DNA of 64,000 bases from Rotaria sp. Silwood1 (lineage: Eukaryota; Rotifera; Eurotatoria; Philodinida; Philodinidae), in NCBI GenBank assembly GCA_905250075.1, contig CAJNOP010000677.1, positions 51,289 to 115,288 on the forward strand, given 5' to 3'. The notes beneath the pieces were generated by a model. It was given only the letters and a program-made list of their open reading frames with translations, was not told the DNA's origin and ran no database searches. The position numbers were made by a program, and so were the translations under genes. Below are positions 11,476-22,157 of this stretch, piece by piece; position 1 is the stretch's first letter; every line of letters starts with the position of its first letter.

Positions 11476-13543
11476 CAGGGTGTAAAAAAACCATTACGCC
11501 CCCCCCCTTCCAGACCTAAAGACCAAATAGTACCCCCAACAATTTTATACCAAATGAAAGCCCGCAAAAAGTTACGTCTAGTGGTATAGTCAGAACAAAT
11601 ATAGTTTGTAATATTATAACGATTCTTGGCTCAATACATCATTTTCACTTATGTATCACAGTCTCATATCAATTGAAATGATACAAGTTATCTTTCTTCA
11701 CTTTCGAATTACGTATTAATAGATCGTAGTTTTCATGGCTCCAAGTTTTTATTAAATGTACGATATCGTAGACCAATATGTCACGTATTTTGCCAAATTT
11801 TCGTTTTCTAATGTTATATTTGAGTATCACAAAGCACGTGAGCGAGTTGAGTAATGTTTAGTGTGAATTATCAAAAGCCTTACTATTGATGACTGATAAC
11901 GAGAAGAAGGAACAGAAAAAAAGAAAGTTATGTGCACATTTATGCACGAACAGATAAGAAGAGAATACAGAAAAGAAAATGGTCGAGTGTCGAAATATTT
12001 TCAACTTTTTTCATTGATTTTCTTTCTGAGTATCTGTTGTCCGCGCAAGTAATTCTTATTCACGTTAGACGTTGAACAATTTGCTGATTAGTTAATAAAC
12101 AATTCTATGGTACATTAATTGAAAAACCAAAATGGCTAATCTGCTTCATGATTCGGAAGAGCAACGATTCGTTGACAGAATTCGATGTGTCACATATCGT
12201 GAAATACGTGACGAACTGATTGCAAGAACAGGAGACTCAATTATTACTCGCCCTTGGATTTCCGAGAAGCTACGTCGCAGTGAAGATTGGGTACGACGAA
12301 ATTGGAATAAATCTATCGAAGAATGTTATACACAATTTGGCAGTGGTCGACCCCAGGTGCTTAATCAGGAGAGCAGAAACATTATCTCTTCTGCAAGTGG
12401 TGTCAAAAGCAGTAGCTGTCGAAAAGTTGCAAGAGAGATTTTAGAGAAAACAAAACAGCGGGTGAGTCACATGACTATTTACAATGAACGCCATCGGCAA
12501 GGATTAAAAGCTTTCCATGTGATTGCCAAGCCACTGAAGACAAATACACATATCGAAGATCGCAAGTGGCTAGCAAATTTTCTTACTGATTGGACTGAAG
12601 AAGATTTTCTACATGTTGCACCTTCGGATGAATTTTACATTTATGTTGTAAGAAAACCAAACCATCAAAATGATCGAATTTGGGCAAGAAGTATTGAAGA
12701 CATCAGTGATGATGAAAGATACCGAGAGATGGTTTACAATGCAACATGTATTGGGGTTTTCGTCATGTTTACTGCAAAAAAACTACTTTGGGTGCTAAAA
12801 GAACATGGACAGTCTTGGGATGGCGCTTATTTTCGTGACACTATCCTTCGACAACAGGTGATCCCATTTCTTCGTGATTCGTCCAATGTTCTCGATACGA
12901 ACGAAGTGATATTTCTTCACGACAAGGCACCTTGTATGAAAGCGAATGCAACACAACATCTTTTAGAAGATGAGAATGTGAATTTCTGGGGAAATTCAAT
13001 TTGGCCAGGCAATAGTCCTGACATGAATCCTGCAGAAAATATTGGTGCAATTATTAAAGATAAAGTTGAGGAACTAATGGCAAATGAAGATCGTCGTAGC
13101 AGATACAATTACGATGCACTGAAAACGAATTTGGAGAATACGCTCAAAGATCTTGAAAATGATACAGATCTTTTTATTGACTTGTTATGCTCGATGCGAA
13201 AAAGATTTGATGCTCTCAAGGCTGCTGATGGGGGTCATACGAAGTTCTGAAACTTTCGAAAAAGCATTTTTTAGTATTCAATATTATCAATAAACTGAAT
13301 AATTAATGATTCACAACTTAAGTTACTGTTGAGCACAACGGCTTTTGACGTACTCGAGATTGTGATATATAAGTGAAAATGATGTATTGAGCCTAGAATC
13401 GTTATAATATTACAAACTATATTTGTTCTGACTATACCACTAGACGTAACTTTTTGCGGGCTTTCATTTGGTATAAAATTGTTGGGGGTACTATTTGGTC
13501 TTTAGGTCTGGAAGGGGGGGCGTAATGGTTTTTTTACACCCTG
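11476..13543 (+). mobile_element. Tc1/mariner-superfamily DNA transposon (DD37E type), apparently intact
   Basis: The element is 2068 bp, flanked by TA on both sides (11474-11475 and 13544-13545). Terminal inverted repeats are about 190 bp (11476-11665 and 13356-13543) and start CAGGGTGTAAAAAAACC. Aligned by eye they differ at three bases plus a C9/C7 homopolymer, so insertion was recent or the ends have been homogenised. The single transposase reading frame is uninterrupted. The ends and TA duplication are seen directly; activity is inference. Confidence 0.93.
12132..13250 (+). CDS. Tc1/mariner transposase, DD37E
   Basis: The frame is 372 aa, encoded without introns inside the 11476-13543 element. 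The N-terminal ~120 residues are helix-turn-helix-like (IRDELIARTG...; SGRPQVLNQESR linker). Catalytic residues read as Asp166 in APSDEFY, Asp264 in FLHDKAPCMKA and Glu302 in SPDMNPAEN. The second Asp and the Glu have 37 residues between them, against 34 in Tc1. The WPGNSPDMNP block is the standard family signature. The start ATG follows AAACCAAA, and nothing upstream in frame is needed. It catalyses cut-and-paste transposition at TA sites. Confidence 0.9.
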   Translation: MANLLHDSEEQRFVDRIRCVTYREIRDELIARTGDSIITRPWISEKLRRSEDWVRRNWNKSIEECYTQFGSGRPQVLNQESRNIISSASGVKSSSCRKVAREILEKTKQRVSHMTIYNERHRQGLKAFHVIAKPLKTNTHIEDRKWLANFLTDWTEEDFLHVAPSDEFYIYVVRKPNHQNDRIWARSIEDISDDERYREMVYNATCIGVFVMFTAKKLLWVLKEHGQSWDGAYFRDTILRQQVIPFLRDSSNVLDTNEVIFLHDKAPCMKANATQHLLEDENVNFWGNSIWPGNSPDMNPAENIGAIIKDKVEELMANEDRRSRYNYDALKTNLENTLKDLENDTDLFIDLLCSMRKRFDALKAADGGHTKF

Positions 13544-13712
13544 TAGATGCTCACACAGAGACTAACGATGATAACAAATAGTGCAAAATTTGTGAGGATT
13601 AAAATAGTATGATAATGGTATTGACCGTTGTCTCGGGATTTGCACTTTTTGTCTATGTCCAAAAGCTGAGATGCATAGGCGATGAACACGAGAATTTGAA
13701 AAAAGAATTGAA

Positions 13713-13834
13713 GGGTGTGGATGTGCATATGCGTGTGTGGTATGGGTGTGGATGTGAATGGGTGTAGGTGTGGAGAGTGGATGTTGGTGTGAATCCAACG
13801 AAGACCTGACACCCACACGCACATCCACACTCTC
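13713..13834. repeat. Telomere-like foldback
   Basis: A long G-rich arm (GGGTGTGGATGTGCATATGC...) runs to about 13793. The loop is GAATCCAACGAAGACCTGAC and the arm ACCCACACGCACATCCACAC follows. It lies 170 bp after the mariner element. Confidence 0.85.
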
Positions 13835-14221
13835 AAAAAGTGCCAAAAATCGGGTGATGCTCTTTCCGAAGAACTTCTAAGTAATCTCATTTCATAGAGA
13901 ATGGATGATTTGACATTGAGTTTCCTTTATCGCAATATTCATTCAATTGAAATACAGTTGACGATGCAGTTTTGTCGAGCAAGAAATGAAGTTTTTTTTG
14001 TCAAACCATTTCATGTATTCGAAGTCTCAATCGAAATATTAGAAGATTTTCAATAAAAAGAACACCACCGTTTTTGAGAAAGTTGTCCAAACTCAATGAA
14101 ATTTGGACTGCTAGTAGAAGTAAATGAGATACATTTACCATAAAATGTTGAGCTCAATACATCTTGTTGACGAGATGTTATACTGAAAATATGTCTGGAT
14201 GAAATTAATGTAAAAATAGAA

Positions 14222-14354
14222 GGTGAGTGTGGTTGTCGATGGCGTTCGGGAGTGAGTGGATATGGAGTATGGGTGAGGATCTTCTCTTCTTTTACTCATT
14301 CTCACTCGTACACACACTGGCACTAATATCATCCACGCCTCGCATCCACACCCA
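14222..14354. repeat. Degenerate telomere-like foldback
   Basis: The G-rich arm is decayed (GTGAGTGTGGTTG, GAGTGAGTGGATATGG). The pyrimidine loop ATCTTCTCTTCTTTT follows, then a decayed C-rich arm to CCACACCCAT. Polarity is the same as in the other copies. Confidence 0.65.
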
Positions 14355-15064
14355 TCTGTAATTTGATCATGAACATCATCAATTGCAGTTTGGTGCCTTT
14401 AAAAATCACCTTTTAAAATATTCTACACTAAATCATTTTCAGTTGTTATCAAGGATATTTTGCTATAAATATGGGTAAGGGAGTGAATATTATCTTAATC
14501 CACACTCGGAACAGAGGCATAGGCTCACTCTACAAATTGACTTGTTCTTTCAATAAAAGTCATTGTTGAATGCATTTTTCAAGATTCGTTTTTCAATTAA
14601 ATCCGCTATGGTTTCTTCTTTGATTCTATAGCACATTACAATAGAAACTTTGCATATGCAACCCGATTCTATGGAGTTCTTTAGAGTAGAAATTATTTAT
14701 TTCAAAACAAATGCAAAAAGGAGCTGAATTCTAAACCAGAACAATTATCTTTTCGTATGAGATATGCTCGTATGTGTTTTGTCCTTCTCATATGCCAATA
14801 ATATTCTCAGTAGTTTCTGAAATGAATAAGAAATCGTCGACAGATATGTAATAGCATCGTAATCTTTTTCTCTATTTAAAAAAATCGATAATATCACTTC
14901 TTTTGAAATTAATATAGTAAAAATTAATATTGCAATAAAAATCATACTATAATTTTGAGACATCATATCATATAAACTGAAAGAAACGATTTAATATAAT
15001 CTCGAAAACAAAATTTATTAAATAAATAAAAGACTATACATATAGCATTACAAGTATGAAAAAA
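14355..15064. other. Intergenic, no gene seen
   Basis: AT-rich spacer between two telomere-like foldbacks. Short frames only; none resembles a known protein. Confidence 0.4.
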
Positions 15065-15311
15065 GGGTGTGGGTGGGTGTTGGTGTGGGTGTGGGTGTGG
15101 GTGTGGGGTGTCGGTGTGTGGGTGTGGGTGTAGGTGGTTGTGGGTGGGTGTGGGGGATGTCGGTGTGTGGGTGTGGGGTGTGGGTGTGAATGAACTAAAG
15201 GCTTCCAACTAACCACAACCCACTTCCACGCCCAACCACACCCTCACACCCACACACCCACACCCACTCACACCCACACCCACACCCACACTCACACCCA
15301 CACCCACACCC
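15065..15311. repeat. Large telomere-like foldback
   Basis: About 125 bp of GTGGGT-type repeats (15065-15188) are followed by loop AATGAACTAAAGGCTTCC and about 95 bp of CCCACA-type repeats (15216-15311). It has the longest pair of arms in the window and could form a near-continuous hairpin. It abuts the hAT-like element that starts at 15316. Confidence 0.9.
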
Positions 15312-15315
15312 TAAC

Positions 15316-16035
15316 TAGGGCCCTGCGGGAACGTTTTTTTCCCGTATTTTTCCGTCCCGTTTTCCGCGGGAATCGGAAACGAGAATTCCCGTGGACACTT
15401 TGGGAACGGGAATGATATTAGAAATTGGCATTCCCGAAAATCTTTTTGTCTTATTTTTTTATGTGCATCAAAAGATCTTTAGGTAACGTTCTTTTATTTC
15501 CAATAGCTATTTATACATATATTATTAATAGAGAAATAATGAATATCTATCAATAGGAATAAGACAAATTCATTTGATGTTCATTAAATCCTAATTCAAT
15601 TATAAATTTGTCCAAAATTCACTTCTTACACCAGCTGGTTTTATAAATGAAATAGATAAATCACTTGATATTACTAAACCTTGAATTTCAGCTTTTGATA
15701 AAGTCGATTTTGTAGAATTTGTCGAAGACATTTCACGAAATTTAATACATAAAAGATTTACTAACAGAGAGAAATTTTCAATATTTTACAATCAAATCCA
15801 AATCTGAGTTGTATGATTAGTCAAGTGTACGTCCAGTCCTAGTTTAACTTTTAATTTTATACCTCTTATGCTGTGCAAAAACGAGATGTCACGAAAAACT
15901 AATGTTTAATAATGATATTTTTTATGAACACGAATATCGAAATACGAATAAAAAATTACAAAACATTTCGGGAACGGGAAGAAAATTTTTTCTTCGGGAA
16001 CGGGAACCCAAAAAATCTGTTTCCGCAGGACACTA
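15316..16035 (-). mobile_element. Non-autonomous hAT-like element
   Basis: The element is 720 bp. The left end TAGGGCCCTGCGGGAACG and the inverted right end (read inward TAGTGTCCTGCGGAAACA) agree at 14 of 18 positions. The flanking octamers are ACCCTAAC and TTGCTAAC, a partial 8-bp duplication. GGGAACGGGAA-like repeats lie near both ends. A 43-codon frame on the minus strand (15600-15731) begins MSSTNSTKSTLSKAEIQGLV and ends SEFWTNL before a stop; it resembles the N-terminus of a hAT protein. No transposase core remains. Confidence 0.6.
15600..15731 (-). pseudogene. hAT transposase N-terminal remnant
   Basis: A 43-aa frame starts with ATG at 15731, rich in Ser/Thr/Lys at first and ending SEFWTNL. 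The last phrase resembles the BED-type zinc-finger entry (S.FW..F) of hAT transposases. The zinc ligands and catalytic core are absent. Confidence 0.4.
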
Positions 16036-16270
16036 TTGCTAACATATTAGAATTTATTCAAAGAAAATGCAGAGTTATGATTTTGCCGACGCGTTTCGTG
16101 TTTATGTCTTAAAATATTAAAAACACTCATCAGGGCTCTGCATGTATGTAATAAAAAAAATTTAACAACAAAAGAAAAAATGATAAAGTAGTTTAAAAGG
16201 AGAAATATCTGTATGTATGTAAAGTATCTAAAACTGTATTTAAGTGCGACAGCAATAACATTTAAGAATA

Positions 16271-16342
16271 GAGTGTGGGCGTAGGTAATTCTGCTTTCTT
16301 CATTCACAACCACAGCTACATCCACACCCACACTCCCACCCT
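16271..16342. repeat. Telomere-like foldback
   Basis: The short G arm GAGTGTGGGCGTAGGT is followed by pyrimidine loop AATTCTGCTTTCTTC and a C-rich arm ending CCACACCCACACTCCCACCC. Confidence 0.8.
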
Positions 16343-17027
16343 GATTGGAGAGCTTTAAGTAGGAATCTATAGAAATGAGTACGGATTCTGATTTCCATTA
16401 TGGCACTCACAACCGACATAGGAGTAGTATGTAATTAAAAAATAAGGCATCATCATGACAATCTTCTCGGCGTTAAAATTTTGGAAACATGATTGATGTG
16501 TCATTACGAACAACCGGAAAGCTATTTTAATTCTCACGCTTTTGAGAGCATTTAATTGCTACCTGTTAGTAACTGACCGCATGCATTAGAAGGCTGTTGA
16601 TGTCATTTCATGATTTTTTTAGTATCTACAATCACCGATTCTTTTCTGAATGTTCTGTCATCATATGTGATTCTTTCTCAAGTTCATCGGTCATGCTCTT
16701 TCCTGAGGTAACTGTGATTCACTAAAGAAAACTCATAAAGAATATTTTATCAGATAACAATTTTTCTCGTCTCGAACGGTCTCTGGCGACAGTAGAGACA
16801 ACATTTTTCACTTGTACAGTTCAATGCTCGAGCTTTGAGGTGATCTATGATTCAGATGGACCGAAAAAACAAGGGGATTCACTTCATCTCCTTTTAGTTG
16901 TTATGCCAAAACATGATCATAACACAATTGACGATTTGAGAATAATGTTGGCAAGATAAGTATTTGTTCTCAAATCATTATATTAGTGTAAAAAAAGGAG
17001 CAGATGAAAAACAGAAAAAAAATCACA
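16343..17027. other. Intergenic, no gene seen
   Basis: No supported coding sequence or repeat family recognised. Confidence 0.4.
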
Positions 17028-18239
17028 TCATCTATAAATCTGCTGGTGACGATATCGAGAAACATCGTGCGGACAAAATGCATGAGAAATAGCTCCAAGC
17101 TTAAGTGAGTTAACAACTATGATAATCGGGATCTTTTGAATTGACGAAGTGGTGGCATTCGTGTCGTTGTTTCGTGTAGTGGTAACGATTTGCTTTCGTT
17201 TTTTTGGGTATTGAGGTGATCTTGATGCTGGTTCAGTATCGAAACAATTCGTCTGTAGTTTTTGAGAATTACTGTGATCGACATTCAGATTCGCAGACTG
17301 TTTTTCGGTTGATATGAGCTCATGTTCTGGGGTGATTGATAGCATGCTAATATTTTCCTTAGCAACTAAAATGAAATGCAGTTTTAAAAAGTTTGAAACT
17401 ATCAATGAAGAATAATTTTCAAATGGCAATTGAAAAATCTATTCGCCATAGCTGACGAAATATATTTCTACGGGATGATTATTTTGCATTATTCATAAAG
17501 ACTTACTCAATCGTTGTGTATTATTAAATGGAGAATTGAGTGCTGTTCCTTTGTTAACATTGTTTGTTTGTTGATTTCGAGTAAACTCAGTTTCACTTGT
17601 TTTAGATGACGTTGTAGTTTTAGATAAATGTGTATTAGTCATTGTTCTTGTTTGACATTGATGAACAATTGATTTATTTTTTATTTTATAGTCCTACAAC
17701 AAAAGAGGCTTTCTCAATGACTTATTAAGCTGGTTTTGATCTGAAAGGACAACTCCGTATAGCAAATGAATAGCATACCACAAAAGACAGCACTTGAATC
17801 GACTATTGGCTTTATTACATTAATGTTAACTAACTTCGACGATTGGTGTGATAAAAGAGTTGAAAACATCTAAAGGTAGGTCATATTCGACTCTAGGAAT
17901 AATTGCTGAACAATCCTCAGATACAAAGATATATTGACATTGAATTGAATTAAGGTTGACTTGAGCGTCATCAAAACGAAAATTTGCTTCGAAATACGGA
18001 CTGCCTGTTGAATTATTTTTTTGGCATAGATTGTATTCTTAGTAATACATATCTCAAATTAAAACGAACATACTCATATGCATATGTATCCGGTAGTGTG
18101 AATAATGCGATAACAAATCTAAATACACTAGGCAGGTGTTCATAATTGTTGGGAGGGCGTTGGCTATCAATATGTATCATTTCTAATGATGCTGTTAGAA
18201 AGTCAGTATTATCCGTTTTACCATGAACCAGAATTATTC
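17028..18239 (-). pseudogene. Broken multi-exon gene of unknown function
   Basis: Minus-strand exons can be chained with intact phase: about 17835-18020 (includes NSTGSPYFEANFRFDDAQVN and ends ITPIVE), 17507-17693 (starts DYKIKNKSIVHQ, Thr/Asn-rich) and 17028-17366 (starts AKENISMLSITPEHEL). Donors GTTAGT and GTAAGT and acceptors TTGTAG and TTTTAG fit. Upstream, 18050-18230 encodes SLEMIHIDSQRPPNNYEHL and FVIALFTLPDTYAYEYVRF in a frame that meets the next block only through a frameshift, with no room for an intron. I do not recognise the family. The frame break may be real decay or an assembly error next to the gap at 18324. Confidence 0.4.
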
Positions 18240-18276
18240 AAAAAACTGCTCAGTTTAAATTTGTCTTAAACAAAAT

Positions 18277-18470
18277 AAAACTCGCTTGGCCCTTATTCGA
18301 TGCTTTATTACCTTTTTTTGAAANNNNNNNNNNNNNNNNNNNNNNNNNNNNNNNNNNNNNNNNNNNNNNNNNNNNNNNNNNNNNNNNNNNNNNNNNNNNN
18401 NNNNNNNNNNNNNNNNNNNNNNNAAAACTCGCTTGGCCCTTATTCGATGCTTTATTACCTTTTTTTGAAA
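18277..18470. other. Assembly gap flanked by identical 47-bp sequence
   Basis: Positions 18324-18423 are 100 N. The 47 bases before the gap (18277-18323) are exactly repeated after it (18424-18470). This pattern is expected when two overlapping contigs are joined with a fixed-size gap instead of being merged, so the true sequence may have one copy and no gap. Confidence 0.85.
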
Positions 18471-18735
18471 AACTACTTATTTGATAATGATCAAATAACA
18501 TAGAAAGATTTAGGCAAAGACGCTCTATCTGTTCGTAAACATTTTGGATAGTTCTAAGTACTTCACACAAAATTAAGAAAAATAGGGACCTTGATTTTCT
18601 TTTTCGTGCTTTTCGGTCATTTATCTTAAAAAAAAAAAATCCTATTTTGAACAGGTGTTTCATTCTCATAGCTGCTGTATTTATTGTCGATGCACACCAT
18701 ATATTTTCTTTTATGTTATCAATAGAAAAAAAAAG

Positions 18736-19630
18736 ATGTACAAGGTTCTGAGTTTAATTTTTCTATTCGTTTTTGGAGGTATAGCTACACATACACATAA
18801 AGATAGTCTTCCATCAAAGTACATTAAACGTTTGACACCATCATTAAAACAAAACAATAATGGCATTGATTGGTGTCCAGAATGTGTTGATACATTTGAC
18901 ACGTTAATCTATTTTTTGATTGATGGTATTATTGAATTGGGTATTGCAACTACATGTAATGATCTATGCGATTATGTTACTCAGAAGTCAACAAACCCTT
19001 ACTTATCAATCATTTGTTCTATCGGTTGTGACATTGTCGGAATTAACGAATTTATTAAGATAGCTACAGATGTTGATCTGGATCCAATTTATTTTTGCGA
19101 ATCGCTAAAACTATGTCCAAGTAAAAGAAATAGTTGTTCTTATTAAATTATCACAAATGAAAACTATTTTTTGCTTTTCATTTAGTATTTGATAATGGTG
19201 ATGCTAAATTCTTATCATTTGTTATTGCACCACCGCATGCACAAGCTTATACTAAATTTGTCTTTGATTTGACTTATCAAACTGTTAATGGAACTGGTAC
19301 GGGTCAAATGCTCGTTAACGTTGAAACCATTGACGGAATAAAAGTTTCGTCGTTTTTCTTGATTGAAACGAAAAAACCAGGCAAATATGATGAGCGTATT
19401 AGTCTCGATACGACACCCGATCCAGATTGTGAATCTGCTACCGGTAAGAAATCACTTTAGATTTGAATCTTCGAAAAAAATTAACGTTTTTAACAATAGA
19501 TCCTTGCGAAGAATGGTTTCCAGGTGTATATAATGTGACAGTTAAGATTTGTAATGGAGAATGTGGTTCACATCATCCCCACAGTCAAATTTATGATACA
19601 ATTCAACGTACATTTCAAATTGATAAATAA
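18736..19630 (+). CDS. Secreted countin-like protein with saposin-B domain
   Basis: Three exons: 18736-19120, 19186-19443 and 19500-19630, with introns of 65 and 56 bp. Phases are consistent and the total is 257 aa. The signal peptide is MYKVLSLIFLFVFGGIA. A saposin-B-type domain follows, with six cysteines in WCPECVDTF...TTCNDLCDYV...ICSIGCDIVG and FCESLKLCP. The C-terminal beta-rich half has DNGDAKFLSFVIAPPHA and ends KICNGECGSHHPHSQIYD. This layout matches the countin family, secreted size-regulating factors first described in Dictyostelium; the metazoan role is unknown. The saposin domain suggests lipid or membrane interaction. The gene appears complete. Confidence 0.75.
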
Positions 19631-19925
19631 TAGTGAAAGATAACTTATTACGATGGCTATCTAGACTTTTGATTGAGTTTTGTGTTAAAAATTGACAGTG
19701 ACGGTGAGCATGTGTGTTTATCAGCATGCTACACTGTAATAAAGATCCGTAGCATACGAAACTCTAGTACTTTAGAAAGTCCTTTATAAACAGTTAAAGT
19801 GATTAATTCGAAAGCTGATCGATCTACCTCAAGGGTGTCATCAAGTGTTTTCAAAACACTGCATCATATATTGTATTGAAAGGAAAATCTTTTATTAAAG
19901 ATTCCTTACGCTTTTGATATGAATA

Positions 19926-21354
19926 CTTAGGAAATACCAAAAGTAGTGAGAGTGACGCGTTTTTACCCTAAAGTAGGCCTCAGGAAATTTTCTTTGTATA
20001 CCGTCTGATAGAGAAAAAGAAGCTCTATCTTTCTATGCTATTTGATCATACTTCAAATAATATTATGACATTAAATTATTTATGAAATCCATTTCGACAC
20101 GATATGTGCTGGTCGTAATTAGTGATAATTTATTTTTCAACATGTTTCATCTCCTTTTTTTCTCTTTATTCTTCTTCTCTGTTTTTATTTCATCAAATGT
20201 TCGAAGTAGTCACCTTTGTTATTCACACACAAGTGCATCCGTTGAATCCATTTATCGAATGTTTTTCTATATTCTTCTTCATTTAAAGACTTCATGAAGA
20301 TGGACACAGCACGATACAACGATTCTGAGTTGTTTTGATCGTTCAGATTTTCTTTAATGAGGTCGAATAGCCAAAAATCACATGACGATAAATCAAAAGA
20401 ATTAGGCGAGTGTGGGATTATTGTGATGCCTTTAGATTCGAGATAATTCGAGACCGCTTGATGAATATATGGTCGTTCGTTATTATGATGAAGTTTAATA
20501 CCTCGTACACAACATGAAGGTCTTTGCTTCATGATGTTGTTAATGAGTGATTTTTTAAGCAGTAATCAATGTAATATTGATGGTCGATAGAGTCTCTCCG
20601 TTCCACATAGTGAATTAAAACAGGACCAGTTAATTTAAAGAAGATGCTAAATAAGGTTTTCGGTGAAAAATGACTACGTCTAACCGCTGTATGTGGCAGA
20701 TCGTCTCTCGTAACCCACGCACAATTTGATGATTTTCGACCAATCTGTGTGTGGTGGAATCAGGACTCGTCACCTGTTACTACATCACATAGTCGCCATG
20801 CACCTGATTCGAATTTTGCTAAATTTTCTTTGCATATTCGAACTCGTTCTGCTCGTTGAGAACTAGTTAGGTGGTCGATTGAATAATTATTAAGTGTAGT
20901 GCGAACTTTGATATAAAATCGAAAGTTTTTCCTTTCCCATGTAAAGCCAAGATAAATAATGTTAAATTTTATAAGAATGCGCTGATAAACTGATCATACA
21001 CATTAAGCTAAAAAAACATGTGTCTCTCTCCACATATATACACACATATCGATGAATAAATGTCAAGGAAGAAGAAGAGAGAAACGAAGAAAAACAAGAT
21101 AGATGAAGAATAAAGAGAAAAAAAAGGGAACGAAACATGTTGAAAAATAAATTATCATTGATTACAACCAGCACATATCGTGTCGAAATAGGTTTTATAA
21201 ATAAGTTAATATTATAATATTAGTTGAAGTATGATTAAATAGCATACAAAGATAGAGCTTCTTTTTCTCTATCAGATGGTATAGAAAGAAAATTTCCTGA
21301 GGCCTACTTTAGGGTAAAAAAGTGTCGCTCTCACCACTTTTGGTATGCCCTAAG
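19926..21354 (-). mobile_element. Degenerate mariner element with ~250-bp inverted repeats
   Basis: The element is 1429 bp, flanked by TA (19924-19925 and 21355-21356). Ends are CTTAGGAAATACCAAAAG (left) and, read inward, CTTAGGGCATACCAAAAG (right). Inverted repeats extend about 245-250 bp inward (to about 20175, and from about 21110) at roughly 90% identity by eye. The minus-strand transposase is decayed. Long inverted repeats are unusual for classical mariner elements, whose ends are about 30 bp. Confidence 0.85.
20185..20900 (-). pseudogene. Mariner transposase (DD34D-type) relic
   Basis: The minus strand shows VVTGDES then an in-frame TGA where Trp is normally found, followed by FHHTQIGRKSSNCAWV. 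After a frame change come IKLHHNNERPYIHQAVSNYL and HSPNSFDLSSCDFWLF. In mariner transposases these are the first Asp (GDESW), the second Asp (LHDNARPH, here Asn) and the third Asp (SPDLAPCDFF). With a stop, a frameshift and a catalytic Asp replaced by Asn, the product cannot be active. Confidence 0.8.
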
Positions 21355-21362
21355 TATCATTC

Positions 21363-21650
21363 GATTTAATTAATTTGTCTATCAGACATATAGATGGATT
21401 TCCATTTAATAGTATAAAAACGTCAACAACTCTTATAGAATTAATTAGAGAACTAAAACAATTTGATTTGTTTGCTCAAATATGTAACAGTCAGATAAAT
21501 AATAATATTATTTTATCTCAATTTCAAAATGAATATTGATTTAGTTATCATTTGTTATTTGGAATGAATGAAAATGATTTTTACACATTACCATTTCATT
21601 TTGATTATCTTTATTACTTTTCTGACAGTTTTGATGATATGAAATAAAAT
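21363..21650 (+). pseudogene. Coding-like fragment of unknown family
   Basis: The plus frame reads SFDLINLSIRHIDGFPFNSI, then TLIELIRELKQFDLFAQICN, one TGA stop, then FSYHLLFGMNENDFYTLPFH. The composition looks protein-like, but I do not recognise a family. It begins a few bases after the mariner element, so the transposon may have split an older gene; the matching upstream half is not evident. Confidence 0.3.
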
Positions 21651-21949
21651 AATTTCAAAATTTTAATAAGAGATCCTCAAATATTGTACAGTACAATATG
21701 AAGTACTAGCGAGAGCCCATGCATATACTGCACGGCTGGTTTCTTCTTTAACGATTGACTTCAGACGTTTAACTTTTCATTCGATAACAGACATACAGAT
21801 ACGCGATATTATGTATATAGATCAAAAGCCTTACGACCTCATACTCTTATATCGCACATATTTTTATAGTCCATCTACCATTATATCCTTATACCCTTAT
21901 ATCCCTTGTACCACTTGTAGCCTAATCCCATTATTGTCTGATATCCTTC

Positions 21950-22157
21950 AGAGCCTATGGGTATCTATAGGACGCCCCTTCAGAATCCATGGGTGCTCTC
22001 ATATAATAGCCCTCGAGAGGCTATCAGTATCCCCATATAATAGTCCTTAAGCGCCTATGGATATATCCATGGGATAGCCCTTGAGGACCTATGAATACCT
22101 CTATAGGATAGCCCATGAGCACCTATGGGTATCTCCATAGCATAGCCCTTGAGGAGG
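21950..22157 (+). repeat. 34-bp degenerate minisatellite, locus 1
   Basis: About six units of 34 bp resemble TATGGGTATCTCCATAG plus CATAGCCCTTGAGGAGC. The last four units keep exactly 34-bp spacing. The same unit recurs at 59782-60225 (reverse orientation) and 60845-61005. Confidence 0.8.
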
